Shown: positions 37,471 through 45,447, numbered from the stretch's first letter. The stretch: DNA of 64,000 bases from Acinetobacter tibetensis (GCF_023824315.1 NZ_CP098732.1:62001-126000); one strand, 5' to 3'. Program-made: numbers and translations. Notes: generated by a model from the sequence alone, not told the origin.

Positions 37471-38151
37471 ATGTTAGAACTTTATATTGCCAATAAAAAC
37501 TATTCCAGTTGGTCGATGCGTCCTTGGTTGGTGCTCAAGGCCTTTGAAATTCCCTTTCAAGAGCACATGATTTATTTTGATCGGGAACGCTCGATTGGAG
37601 TATTTAAGCAAAAATTATTGGCCATTTCAGCCAATGCCAAAGTCCCGATTTTGTATGATCAAGAGTTAAAAATTTGGGATTCTTTGGCCATTTGTGAATA
37701 TTTGGCAGAGCAATATCCTGAGTATGCGCTTTGGCCCAAGGATAAAGCGCAACGTGCCAGAGCCAGAAGTATCAGTGCAGAAATGCACAGTGGCTTTACC
37801 CAATTAAGAACGCTATGTGGCATGAATATTCGGGCACAATTGGCAGACGTGGGTCAGCGGCTTTGGGCTGAAGATAGCGAGTTAAGACAGGATGTAGCAC
37901 GCATTGAGCAAATTTGGGCAGAACGTCCCGATCCCGATGCTTTCCTATGTGGAGCGTTCAGTATTGCCGATGCATTTTATGCGCCTGTCGTGATGCGATT
38001 TCAAACCTATGCTTTACCTGTGTCTGCATCGAGTCAGCGTTATATGCAAAACATATTACAACATCCAGCGGTACACGCTTGGGTTGAAGCGGCCATGTTG
38101 GAAGGGCGTTGGGTGAATTATTTAGAAGCGTATCAAACCGAAGCTGAGTAA
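37471..38151 (+). CDS. Glutathione S-transferase family protein
   Basis: Protein of 226 residues. The N-terminal thioredoxin-like domain has the catalytic-type Ser in NYSSWSMRPW (12-21) and the cis-Pro/SNAIL-like stretch ANAKVPILYD with DSLAICEYLAEQYP. The all-helical C-terminal domain includes FSIADAFYAPV. The substrate is not predictable. It lies directly behind dsbD, so the two may share a transcript. Confidence 0.88.
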   Translation: MLELYIANKNYSSWSMRPWLVLKAFEIPFQEHMIYFDRERSIGVFKQKLLAISANAKVPILYDQELKIWDSLAICEYLAEQYPEYALWPKDKAQRARARSISAEMHSGFTQLRTLCGMNIRAQLADVGQRLWAEDSELRQDVARIEQIWAERPDPDAFLCGAFSIADAFYAPVVMRFQTYALPVSASSQRYMQNILQHPAVHAWVEAAMLEGRWVNYLEAYQTEAE

Positions 38152-38167
38152 GTGAGAACAAAGAAAG

Positions 38168-39367
38168 CTAGCTGATCGACGCCACATTTTCCGTTTGCGC
38201 TTGGAAAATATGCACCTGATTACGCCCTGATGCTTTGGCTGAGTATAAGGCTTTATCGGCTTGGGTCAGTAACTGAAAGGGTGTTAAAGGCGATGGAGCA
38301 GTTGAAATCCCGAAACTGGCAGTCAGCGCAATACGGCTGCCATGATCGTCCTTCAATTCTAAATGTTCAATTGCGGCGCGACAGCGTTCCGCCGTGTGTT
38401 GCGCCTGTTCAAGTGTGGTGTGATACAACAGCAATAAAAATTCTTCTCCTCCAAAACGTCCCACGACATCACTCTCACGTAAATGCTGTTTGAGCAGTTG
38501 TCCGACCAGAATCAAGGCTTCATCGCCTTTATGATGCCCATGGCAGTCATTAATAGACTTAAAATGATCCAGATCAAGCAAGACCAAGGCATAATTTTGA
38601 TTTTTCTTACGCTGTATGTGCTCTAAATATTGATTCAGACTACGTCGATTATAAGTATTGGTCAGCGGATCAATTCTGCTGAGTTGTTGAATGAGCTGTT
38701 CACGATTGCGCCATTGACTGAGTAGAATTTCAAATAAGATCAGACAAATCATCACCACAGGGGTAATGAAATACAGCATGCTGCCGACCCAAAATGAATT
38801 GGCGTAGGCATCATTGGGTAAATTAAAAATGGGGGCATAAGGCAAGATGCCATGTAAACTTAAATAACCACAGACAAATAAATATAAGGTTGAAGGAATT
38901 AATGCGCTATAGACAATTGAGCGCGGTAATAATACCAAACCTACCGTGAGTAAACTGACAAAGGAGCTTAAGGTTGCAGGGCTGAGTGTACCAATTAAAT
39001 AGGCATCTCGGCATAAAGAGGTAATAAAACACCACACGGTGATATAAGGCAAAAAACGTTTGACCCAAGCTTTGTGTTGCCAGTAAACACAAGGATAAAT
39101 CAGGCTACTGAGCACGACGATAAAAATTAGATTCAGTACAATTTGTTGTTTAACTAGTCCTAAATTGGTCATACTCCATAGGCTGGGGTTCAACCAAATA
39201 AAAATTTTCCAGAGTATCCAAACCAGATGGATCACACAGCCTAAAATTAACATCAGAATACATTTATTCAATGTATTCCAGTTCATGATTACCCCATATT
39301 CAAGCAAAATTTCCTTGAGCCTATGTTGAGGCGATGCAGTAAATGGGGAAGGTGATTTTGTCGTCAT
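38168..39367 (-). CDS. Membrane-bound diguanylate cyclase
   Basis: Makes cyclic di-GMP. In the 399-residue protein, a hydrophobic N-terminal sensor region with about six transmembrane helices (35-215) precedes a GGDEF domain (about 230-395). The active site is GGEEF at 306-310, and an intact product-inhibition site RESD (RxxD) lies at 297-300, exactly five residues before it. The protein is therefore predicted active and feedback-inhibited. The ATG at 39367 has GAGGG eleven bases upstream. The signal sensed is unknown. Confidence 0.93.
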   Translation of the reverse strand: MTTKSPSPFTASPQHRLKEILLEYGVIMNWNTLNKCILMLILGCVIHLVWILWKIFIWLNPSLWSMTNLGLVKQQIVLNLIFIVVLSSLIYPCVYWQHKAWVKRFLPYITVWCFITSLCRDAYLIGTLSPATLSSFVSLLTVGLVLLPRSIVYSALIPSTLYLFVCGYLSLHGILPYAPIFNLPNDAYANSFWVGSMLYFITPVVMICLILFEILLSQWRNREQLIQQLSRIDPLTNTYNRRSLNQYLEHIQRKKNQNYALVLLDLDHFKSINDCHGHHKGDEALILVGQLLKQHLRESDVVGRFGGEEFLLLLYHTTLEQAQHTAERCRAAIEHLELKDDHGSRIALTASFGISTAPSPLTPFQLLTQADKALYSAKASGRNQVHIFQAQTENVASIS

Positions 39368-39504
39368 TGATTTTTATTCCCTCGACATCAACAGTTCCTT
39401 TGTTGTTTTAAAGCGAGAATTGTTTTTGCTAACAATAGCATGAATTTTAAACAATATTTTGATTGCTTTACATTTCCTTTTTTCAGGGAGATTTAAGCTT
39501 GTTC

Positions 39505-39551
39505 TAAAAATAGAATGTAGTGTATTGATATATGTGATTATTCTATTTTTA
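39505..39551. promoter_or_regulatory. Inverted repeat upstream of azoR
   Basis: Two 12-bp arms, TAAAAATAGAAT (39505-39516) and ATTCTATTTTTA (39540-39551), form a perfect inverted repeat with a 23-bp spacer, ending 54 bases before azoR. It could be a regulator site. The AT-rich content makes this tentative. Confidence 0.4.
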
Positions 39552-39604
39552 TAGATGATGTAAACTTGATTCCATTCCAAGAGAGCAAAAATTAGGGCAG
39601 CATC

Positions 39605-40171
39605 ATGAAAGTTTTACATATCGATTCAAGTATTTTAGGTACAGCATCTGTTTCTCGCCAGTTGAGCCAAGCGATTGTTGAGCAATTACAAGCGAAGCAT
39701 GACAATGTACAGGTTGAGTATTTGGATTTGGCAGCACAGCCGATTCCACATTTAACTGCGGAAATCTTAATGGGGCAAAATGCTGAGCAAGCGGCTTTAG
39801 GCGAACAGATCATCCAGCAGTATTTAGCAGCAGATGTGGTCGTTGTTGGTGCAGCCATGTACAACTTTGGTTTGGCTTCAACCTTAAAAGCATGGATTGA
39901 TCGTATTAGTGTTGCAGGTAAAACCTTTAAATACACTGAAAATGGCCCTGTAGGTTTGGCTGGCAATAAACAGGTCTATATTGCTAGCAGTCGTGGCGGT
40001 GTCTATGGTGACAATAGTCCAGCAGATTTCCAAGAAGGCTTTTTGAAAACTGTGTTTAACTTTACAGGTGTCGAGCAGGTAGATGTCGTGCGTGCTGAAG
40101 GTGTCAACATGGGTGAAGAACTGAAAAATAAAGCCATTGAAGCCGCTTTGGCACAGGTTAAACTCATCTAA
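39605..40171 (+). CDS. azoR: FMN-dependent NADH:quinone/azo reductase
   Basis: Flavodoxin-like oxidoreductase of 188 residues. The N-terminal FMN phosphate loop reads DSSILGTASVSRQLS, PMYNFGLAS appears as AAMYNFGLASTLKAWIDR, and the SSRGGVYGDNSPADFQEGF segment matches AzoR. It uses NADH to reduce quinones and azo compounds, usually as part of thiol or electrophile stress defence. It is a single gene with its own terminator. Confidence 0.93.
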   Translation: MKVLHIDSSILGTASVSRQLSQAIVEQLQAKHDNVQVEYLDLAAQPIPHLTAEILMGQNAEQAALGEQIIQQYLAADVVVVGAAMYNFGLASTLKAWIDRISVAGKTFKYTENGPVGLAGNKQVYIASSRGGVYGDNSPADFQEGFLKTVFNFTGVEQVDVVRAEGVNMGEELKNKAIEAALAQVKLI

Positions 40172-40190
40172 GCTTGAAGATTTAGAAACG

Positions 40191-40217
40191 AAAAGGTCAG
40201 CATGTGCTGACCTTTTT
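40191..40217. terminator. Bidirectional intrinsic terminator
   Basis: AAAAGGTCAGCA / TGCTGACCTTTT with a tight loop between the convergent azoR and hydrolase genes. Confidence 0.88.
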
Positions 40218-40226
40218 TATGGCAAT

Positions 40227-41138
40227 TTAATTTTTATCTAGGCGGTGCGCGAATGCGGCTAAATCGGCTAAAGCTTGCTGTGCTTCTGCAAACCAAGCGC
40301 TGAACATTTGGAAATTGTGCCACATTCCCGTATAAATTTTAAATTCGACTTTAACACCAGCCGCTTCGGCTTGTTGCTGAAAGCGTTGTCCATCATCCAT
40401 TAAAATTTCTTTAGAACCGACCTGAATCAGTGTCGGAGGTAAACCCGTCAAATCATCGAATAAAGGCGAGACGCGTGGATCACCACGATCGATGTCTGCC
40501 GGTAAGTAGTAATCAATCCCTGCTTCTAAGGCTTCTATAGAGAGCAAAGCATCATGTTTTTGGTTAAAGCGCAGTGATTCACTGGTTAGCGTTAAATCTA
40601 AAAATGGCGAAAGTAAAATTAAGCCACTGACCTGTTCGAGTTGTGCTTGGCGGATTTTAATCGCTAAAGCAACTGCAAGGTTTGCGCCACAAGAATCACC
40701 CGATAAAATAATATCTTTGGCTAGAATGCCTTGATCCAGCAAATTTAAATACATCTCAAATAAAGCATCAATTGCTTCTGGGAAAGGATGTTCTGGTGAG
40801 AGCGGATAATCGACATGCAAAACCTGCATTTGTGTTCGTGCTGCAATCTGACTTAAAAATGCACGATGCGTTTTAAGTGAGCCGAGAAAAAAAACGCCAC
40901 CATGAATATGAAAAATGAGCTGGGTAGATTCCTTTTGTGGTTTAAGCTCTTCAGCATGAAATTGCCCTAAACGTAAAGTGCGAACTTGGACATCTGCCTG
41001 AGTCGGAAAAAGTTTACAGAGTTGTTCTAAGCCATGTCGCAGTATATTCGGGGGAAGATTGTATTGGCTAGGCGTGCGGATGGTCGTTTTTAAAAGGCTT
41101 TCTGTAATGAATTGTTTCCACGGTGCTGAAATCTTCAT
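40227..41138 (-). CDS. HSL-family alpha/beta hydrolase
   Basis: Esterase/lipase-like protein of 303 residues. It has the hormone-sensitive-lipase oxyanion motif HGG (79-81, in HIHGGVFFLGS), nucleophile Ser149 in GDSCGANLA, the acid in a DDGQRF-type region, and His in MWHNFQMF. There is no signal peptide, so it is cytoplasmic. The substrate is unknown, probably short acyl esters. Confidence 0.9.
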   Translation of the reverse strand: MKISAPWKQFITESLLKTTIRTPSQYNLPPNILRHGLEQLCKLFPTQADVQVRTLRLGQFHAEELKPQKESTQLIFHIHGGVFFLGSLKTHRAFLSQIAARTQMQVLHVDYPLSPEHPFPEAIDALFEMYLNLLDQGILAKDIILSGDSCGANLAVALAIKIRQAQLEQVSGLILLSPFLDLTLTSESLRFNQKHDALLSIEALEAGIDYYLPADIDRGDPRVSPLFDDLTGLPPTLIQVGSKEILMDDGQRFQQQAEAAGVKVEFKIYTGMWHNFQMFSAWFAEAQQALADLAAFAHRLDKN

Positions 41139-41297
41139 GGTTGTTCCATTTTGTTATAAATTATGCCTAAATAGTGGTCTATTTACCCACAATAATGAGA
41201 AGGGTACACTAAACAGTCACATTCAAGAATTGCAAATTTGTTGTGGCTTTACAATACTGAAAGACGTCTACAGAACAGACTAGGGAAATCAAAAAAA

Positions 41298-41735
41298 ATG
41301 AAAAAGATTGCACTTGCATTAGGATTGCTAGGATTCACAGTACTTGCCAATGCGGCTGATCCGTTAAATGGTACAGTTTGGAAAACCATTGATGATAAAA
41401 CCAAACAACCGCGTGCGGTTGTGAAATTTACTGAGCAAAAAAATGGTGTTTTGACTGCCAGTATTCAAAGCATTTTAACGCCGGGCGAAGAAAATGCCTG
41501 CAGTAAATGTGAAGGTCCATATCACAACAAATCACTGAAAGGTCTAACCATTGTTCGTGGTCTGAAAAATGCCGGTGGCACGAAATATGATGAGGGTACG
41601 ATTTTAGACCCGAAAAATGGCAAAACCTATAGCTTGAAAGGTGAATTGACTTCAGGTGGCAAAAAGCTTGAGCTTCGTGGTTATTTGGGTGTAGCTGTAT
41701 TAGGGCGTAACCAAACTTGGGTTCGCGTCAACTAA
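41298..41735 (+). CDS. DUF2147 exported protein
   Basis: Protein of 145 residues from the ATG at 41298, which begins a clear signal peptide (MKKIALALGLLGFTVLANA, cleavage after ANA). Upstream in-frame codons would bury it. The mature part carries the DUF2147 pattern: WKTIDDKTKQPRAVVKF, a CSKC pair, then GLTIVRGLKNAGGTKYDEG, ILDPKNGKTY and a C-terminal LGRNQTWVRV. The domain is a small beta-barrel of unknown role. Confidence 0.87.
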   Translation: MKKIALALGLLGFTVLANAADPLNGTVWKTIDDKTKQPRAVVKFTEQKNGVLTASIQSILTPGEENACSKCEGPYHNKSLKGLTIVRGLKNAGGTKYDEGTILDPKNGKTYSLKGELTSGGKKLELRGYLGVAVLGRNQTWVRVN

Positions 41736-41752
41736 AACACTAACGAGATGTG

Positions 41753-41783
41753 AAAAAGCCTGATAGATAATCAGGCTTTTTTT
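41753..41783. terminator. Bidirectional intrinsic terminator
   Basis: AAAAAGCCTGAT / ATCAGGCTTTTT with a short loop, between the convergent DUF2147 and ArsC-family genes. Confidence 0.88.
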
Positions 41784-41801
41784 ATAATCAAAATTGGTGC
41801 T

Positions 41802-42152
41802 TTAAGCCGAAATTTCTCGATAGGCGGCTTCATCAAAACCGACCATATATCCTTGAGCAGTCTGTAAAACAGGGCGCTTGATTAAACTAGGCTGTGCCAT
41901 CAGCATTTCGATTAATTGGTCTTGTGAAGCCAGAGCAAACTGTTGTTCCGCTTCAGTGAGTTTACGCCAAGTAGTCCCTTTCTTATTTAAGATAAGCGCT
42001 TGCCCGACGTGTTCCAACCAGACTTTAAGCGTTTCGGCATCAATCCCTTGTTTTTTATAATCATGAAATTCATAGGCCAAGCCCAGTTCATTCAATAGAT
42101 CAAAAGCTTTTTTCATAGAGCTACAGTTTTTAATGCCATAAATTTTAAGCAT
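41802..42152 (-). CDS. ArsC-family reductase, YffB/Spx-like
   Basis: Thioredoxin-fold protein of 116 residues. The start at 42152 gives the family N-terminus MLKIYGIKNCSSMKKA; an extension to 42197 would not. Cys10 (KNCSS) sits at the catalytic position, and the conserved Arg is in SLIKRPVLQ. YffB-like proteins resemble glutathione-dependent thiol reductases rather than true arsenate reductases. There are no arsenic genes nearby, so an arsenate role is not inferred. Confidence 0.88.
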   Translation of the reverse strand: MLKIYGIKNCSSMKKAFDLLNELGLAYEFHDYKKQGIDAETLKVWLEHVGQALILNKKGTTWRKLTEAEQQFALASQDQLIEMLMAQPSLIKRPVLQTAQGYMVGFDEAAYREISA

Positions 42153-42357
42153 GCAGAATATATTCCTGAAGATAATGATTGAGCATAGGGTAAACAAAAA
42201 AATCCGCTTTCTCTAGCAGTGCAGGAAAATTAGGCGAAAGATACTAATGCCATGAGGATTGTCATCGAATTGCAATCTAAACTTGGCATGCTATGTTCAT
42301 GAAGAACAAGAATGTTAAAACAATCAGAACATCAGCGCTTAAATAAAAATAAGCAAT

Positions 42358-42535
42358 AAAAAAGAGAAAACCCGCATTTAATCATCCTGATTATGCGGGT
42401 CTCATTACAACGTCCATTGTCACATCCTTGAAAACAAACTCAAAATGAGTTGTGTTTTATTCCATCCTACGGCTTCCTATCCCTTTGCTGTCATCCTGAC
42501 ATGTCCCTGTGCCGTGCCGCTATGATGCCGTTTCT
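42358..42535 (-). ncRNA. Candidate CsrB/RsmZ-type CsrA-sequestering sRNA
   Basis: On the minus strand GGA occurs nine times between 42385 and 42506, and not once on the plus strand of that interval. Two sit in exact 3-nt loops of 5-bp hairpins: TGTCA-GGA-TGACA (42489-42501) and AATCA-GGA-TGATT (42380-42392). A third lies in the loop of ACAA/TTGT (42407-42420). CAAGGATGTG closely fits the CsrA consensus ACARGGAUGU. The 3' end is an intrinsic terminator: ACCCGCAT / ATGCGGGT enclosing the GGA hairpin, then TTTTCTCTTTTTT. A -10-like TATCCT at about 42541-42546 places the 5' end near 42535, giving roughly 180 nt. No coding frame is present. Length and motif density fit RsmX/Y/Z or CsrB RNAs. The promoter and 5' end are the weakest part. 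Confidence 0.72.
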
Positions 42536-42590
42536 GACCTAGGATAAAAAGACCACAAATACGTCATGTGTTGTGAGCAAAAAGATAATA

Positions 42591-42614
42591 TTGAGTGAAC
42601 ATTTGTTCACTCAA
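42591..42614. promoter_or_regulatory. Perfect palindrome between xthA and the candidate sRNA
   Basis: TTGAGTGAACA-TT-TGTTCACTCAA, an 11-bp perfect inverted repeat with a 2-bp centre, 14 bases after the xthA stop and centred about 70 bases upstream of the predicted sRNA 5' end. That is where GacA/UvrY activating sites sit in RsmX/Y/Z promoters, although the sequence is not the TGTAAG/CTTACA consensus. It could instead be the xthA terminator, though no T run follows directly. Confidence 0.5.
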
Positions 42615-42627
42615 ATACGAAAATTAC

Positions 42628-43446
42628 TTAAATTTGATAGTCAATAATGACGGGTGCATGGTCACTAAACCATTCATCTTTATAGACCCAAGCATTGACT
42701 GTGCGTGACTTCCAGTCAGGTGAGCAGGCTTGGTAATCAATACGCCAACCCACGTTCTTGGCGCGGGCCTGTCCACGATTCGACCACCAAGAATAAAGTT
42801 CAGCTTCTTTGCGTACTTCGCGGAAAGTATCGACATAACCCAGTTCATCATAAATATGATCGAGCCAAGCACGTTCATGCGGTAAGCAACCTGAAGATTT
42901 TTGATTGCCTGACCAGTTTTTAATATCAATGCGCTTATGCACAATATTGTAGTCACCACACACGATGATCGATTTATTTTCAGCACGCCATTGTTTGAGA
43001 ATCTGTTGATAATTTTCTAAAAAATGATCTTTGCGTGCTTGTGCTTCGTCACCTGACGAACCTGAAGGTAAATACAAAGAGCAAATATGTACGGGGTGAT
43101 CTAAACCTAAATCGAATTCCGCACTGATAAAGCGCCCTTGAGAGTCGGCCAGTTCAAAACCTAAACCATCTGTTACAGACACAAAGGGTAAACGGCTATA
43201 AATGGCCGTGCCTGCATAACCCGCGCGTTCCGCAGGGAATAAATGTGTGTACCAGCCTTCAGGTTTAAATTTATCTGTCCATTGTGCATGGGTGATGCGA
43301 CTTTCTTGCATGCACACCACATCGGCATCGGACTTTTCTAACCATTCCAATAAGCCTTTGGTCACTGATGAACGTAAGCCATTTACGTTAATTGAAACCA
43401 CTCGTAAAATTTTTTGATCACTTGGGTAGCTACTCTTTGGTATCAT
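42628..43446 (-). CDS. xthA: Exodeoxyribonuclease III
   Basis: AP endonuclease and 3'-exonuclease of base-excision repair, 272 residues. The metal-binding Asn20 (SINVNGLRS) and Glu48 (VCMQESRI), the GDYNIVHKRID catalytic loop (Asp/Asn) and the terminal SDHAPVIIDY with the catalytic His are all intact. It is divergent from pyrE across 40 bases. Confidence 0.95.
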   Translation of the reverse strand: MIPKSSYPSDQKILRVVSINVNGLRSSVTKGLLEWLEKSDADVVCMQESRITHAQWTDKFKPEGWYTHLFPAERAGYAGTAIYSRLPFVSVTDGLGFELADSQGRFISAEFDLGLDHPVHICSLYLPSGSSGDEAQARKDHFLENYQQILKQWRAENKSIIVCGDYNIVHKRIDIKNWSGNQKSSGCLPHERAWLDHIYDELGYVDTFREVRKEAELYSWWSNRGQARAKNVGWRIDYQACSPDWKSRTVNAWVYKDEWFSDHAPVIIDYQI

Positions 43447-43486
43447 GCGCAGTCATAACCTCAATGTATGAATTTCGGAGCACCTC

Positions 43487-44137
43487 ATGTCAACGCCAGC
43501 TCAATTTAACCCACAAGCATTTATCGAACTCGCTTTATCACGTGGTGTGCTTAAATTTGGTGAGTTTACTTTAAAATCAGGCCGAGTGAGTCCTTATTTT
43601 TTTAATGCAGGTTTATTGAATGATGGTGAGGCCTTATCTTTGTTGGCTTCAGGTTATGCAGATAAATTAACCCAGTGTGATCACGTTGAAGTGGTGTTTG
43701 GTCCTGCATATAAAGGGATTCCTTTTGTCGCAGCAACGGCTGTAGCATTGTCGCAAAATCATGGCGTGAGCGTGCCATGGGGCTTTAACCGTAAAGAAGC
43801 GAAAGACCACGGTGAAGGTGGTGTGTTGGTCGGTGCATCGGTTGCAGGCAAAAAAGTCTGGATCATTGATGATGTGATTACCGCAGGAACAGCGATTCGT
43901 GAAGTGGTCACGATTCTAAAAAATGCGGGTGCACAAATCGCAGGTGTATTGGTGGCTTTAGACCGTCAAGAAAAAGGTCAGGGTGAATTATCTGCGATTC
44001 AGGAAGTGCAAAAAGAATTGGAAATTCCTGTACATGCCTTAATTACCATGAAAGATTTAATGAATTATTTAGATGCCAAAGGTGAAAGTGAAGCCTTGGC
44101 GAAAATGGAAGCCTACCGTATGAAATATGGCATCTAA
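43487..44137 (+). CDS. pyrE: Orotate phosphoribosyltransferase
   Basis: Forms OMP from orotate and PRPP in pyrimidine synthesis. It is 216 residues. The N-terminal [19 protein letters not shown] binds orotate, FGPAYKGIP lies in the first PRPP loop, and [13 protein letters not shown] is the PRPP signature. GGAG precedes the ATG. A strong terminator follows, and beyond it an accessory island begins. Confidence 0.96.
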   Translation: MSTPAQFNPQAFIELALSRGVLKFGEFTLKSGRVSPYFFNAGLLNDGEALSLLASGYADKLTQCDHVEVVFGPAYKGIPFVAATAVALSQNHGVSVPWGFNRKEAKDHGEGGVLVGASVAGKKVWIIDDVITAGTAIREVVTILKNAGAQIAGVLVALDRQEKGQGELSAIQEVQKELEIPVHALITMKDLMNYLDAKGESEALAKMEAYRMKYGI

Positions 44138-44152
44138 GTCTATATTGAATTG

Positions 44153-44180
44153 AAAAAAGGAAGCGATGGCTTCCTTTTTT
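44153..44180 (+). terminator. Intrinsic terminator of pyrE
   Basis: AAAAAAGGAAGC / GCTTCCTTTTTT with a GATG loop. It marks the end of core DNA before the island. Confidence 0.92.
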
Positions 44181-44343
44181 ATTTATCAGTGGATTAAATT
44201 GTTGAGTAGATCTAATTAAATTTGTAAAACATGGGTTGAATCATAGTCGTGGAACGTGAATAATCATGAAAAAGCCGCTCTAGTGTGCTGAACCCAAGAA
44301 CGGATTTAACTAAGATATTGATATTTATAATAAAACTTCAAAA

Positions 44344-44371
44344 ATTGCGTATAACGTGTATTATGTTAATT
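44344..44371 (+). other. dif-like (pdif) Xer recombination site, C/D orientation
   Basis: The arms are ATTGCGTATAA (XerC side, 44344-44354) and TTATGTTAATT (XerD side, 44361-44371), with a 6-bp spacer CGTGTA. The 11-6-11 geometry and the XerD arm match dif and the plasmid-dif sites known from Acinetobacter. It is the left member of a pair around two small genes. Confidence 0.78.
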
Positions 44372-44411
44372 TTAGGAAAACTTTAAAAACTATAAAATAT
44401 GGTTACCTGAG

Positions 44412-44705
44412 ATGATTAGAGAGGCTAAAGCTGTGGTACTTAATTATATCTATATGACAAATTTGCCAATTTATGTTTATTTTTTTTATTTTTTAATTGG
44501 GATTGGTTTAAACGTCGTTTCATATAATGTAGCTATTAATAATTTTAACACTACACAAGCCCCATTCTTTGTGATGTTCCTACTATTTTTAGTGGGTAAC
44601 ATTCTTCTTATTCTCCTTCTCCCATTAATAAGTTTTCATATCGGTTTATACTTTTTATTAAGTATTATAATTCCATATGCTGTTGTTTGGAGAACAGATT
44701 TTTAA
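44412..44705 (+). CDS. Small hydrophobic membrane protein, unknown
   Basis: Protein of 97 residues with three strongly hydrophobic helices (about 20-40, 50-70 and 73-90) and very few charges. It is markedly AT-rich compared with the flanking core genes. I recognise no family. The ribosome binding site is weak (CCTGAG); an ATG at 44454 is an alternative start. It lies between two inverted dif-like sites with the next small gene and could be cargo of a pdif module. Confidence 0.5.
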   Translation: MIREAKAVVLNYIYMTNLPIYVYFFYFLIGIGLNVVSYNVAINNFNTTQAPFFVMFLLFLVGNILLILLLPLISFHIGLYFLLSIIIPYAVVWRTDF

Positions 44706-44719
44706 ATTTGGAGGAGCCT

Positions 44720-44890
44720 TTGTCAAACTGGTTTTTATATTTAAGTCTTAGCACTTTAATTTTGTCTATTTTCTTAGTATATATTTTTCTAAGAAAAAAA
44801 AGATTTACAATGAAATTGTCCATTTTTATTTTTATTTTGGGGTGCGTAAATTTTTATTTATCTCTCTTATTTTTGACAAATAATTTTTAA
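44720..44890 (+). CDS. Small membrane protein, unknown
   Basis: Protein of 56 residues with two transmembrane helices separated by a basic turn (LRKKRFTMK). The start is a TTG at 44720 set by a perfect GGAGGAG five bases upstream. A longer version beginning at 44687 would overlap the previous gene and has no ribosome binding site. Tight spacing after the 97-residue gene suggests co-translation. No family recognised. Confidence 0.55.
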   Translation: MSNWFLYLSLSTLILSIFLVYIFLRKKRFTMKLSIFIFILGCVNFYLSLLFLTNNF

Positions 44891-44981
44891 TAAAATGAAG
44901 ATTCTTTTGTTTTTGTTGCACACTATTTTCAATGAAAGTGTAGTCTTATTTAGCATCTTCCAAGGGCAGCTTGATTAGTCT

Positions 44982-45009
44982 ATTTAACATAATGGCCGTT
45001 ATACGAAGT
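44982..45009 (-). other. dif-like (pdif) Xer recombination site, D/C orientation
   Basis: The arms are ATTTAACATAA (XerD side, 44982-44992) and TTATACGAAGT (XerC side, 44999-45009), with spacer TGGCCG. It closely resembles plasmid pdif sites known from Acinetobacter, and is inverted relative to the site at 44344, so the two enclose about 610 bp. Confidence 0.8.
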
Positions 45010-45072
45010 ACACTTGTATATGAATATAAATATCAAGTACTTAAAAATTTCACCCTAACCAAAAAATGCACA

Positions 45073-45103
45073 AAAAGCCGATTTTGAAACAAATCGGCTT
45101 TTT
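45073..45103. terminator. Intrinsic terminator-like hairpin
   Basis: AAAAAGCCGATTT / AAATCGGCTTTTT with a 6-nt loop. It could end the small-gene transcript coming from the left. Confidence 0.8.
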
Positions 45104-45417
45104 ATTGAACGAATTTGTCACTTTCAGCCAATAAAATCGATCAAAAAACGCTCATATTTCGCTTTTTCCCTGATAACTCAATAGATCCAGTCCCGAAACT
45201 ATCCGCAATTTCTGCGGATAAACCTTGGGGTAAGTTTTGAGCAATCCTGTACGCTCAGGCTGACATGAATTAGGGACCATTGCGTCTAGGCCACTATGGG
45301 GATTTTTCATATGATGGGGACATAGAGAACAGGATGTTCCAACACATAAAACAATAATGATAAGTGCGACACCAGGACGTGAGGTACGACAGGTGTTATA
45401 CCTAAACACCCAATACG

Positions 45418-45447
45418 AAAAAGCCCGACAGGATGTCGGGCTTTTTT
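45418..45447. terminator. Intrinsic terminator of the restriction gene
   Basis: AAAAAGCCCGAC / GTCGGGCTTTTT with a 5-nt loop, 12 bases past the minus-strand restriction gene stop. Confidence 0.88.

Noticed and set aside
42624..42986. 120-codon frame on the same strand as xthA
   Set aside because: Out-of-frame shadow of the intact xthA gene.
44344..44371. This site as the chromosomal dif itself
   Set aside because: The spacer is not the usual dif spacer, a second inverted site is 610 bp away, and the surrounding core genes (pyrE, murC-ftsZ) are, as far as I recall, not near the terminus in Acinetobacter.
45152..45409. 85-codon minus-strand frame with a signal-peptide-like start
   Set aside because: No ribosome binding site, no recognised family, and odd composition. 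Kept only as a remark on the gene-poor stretch.
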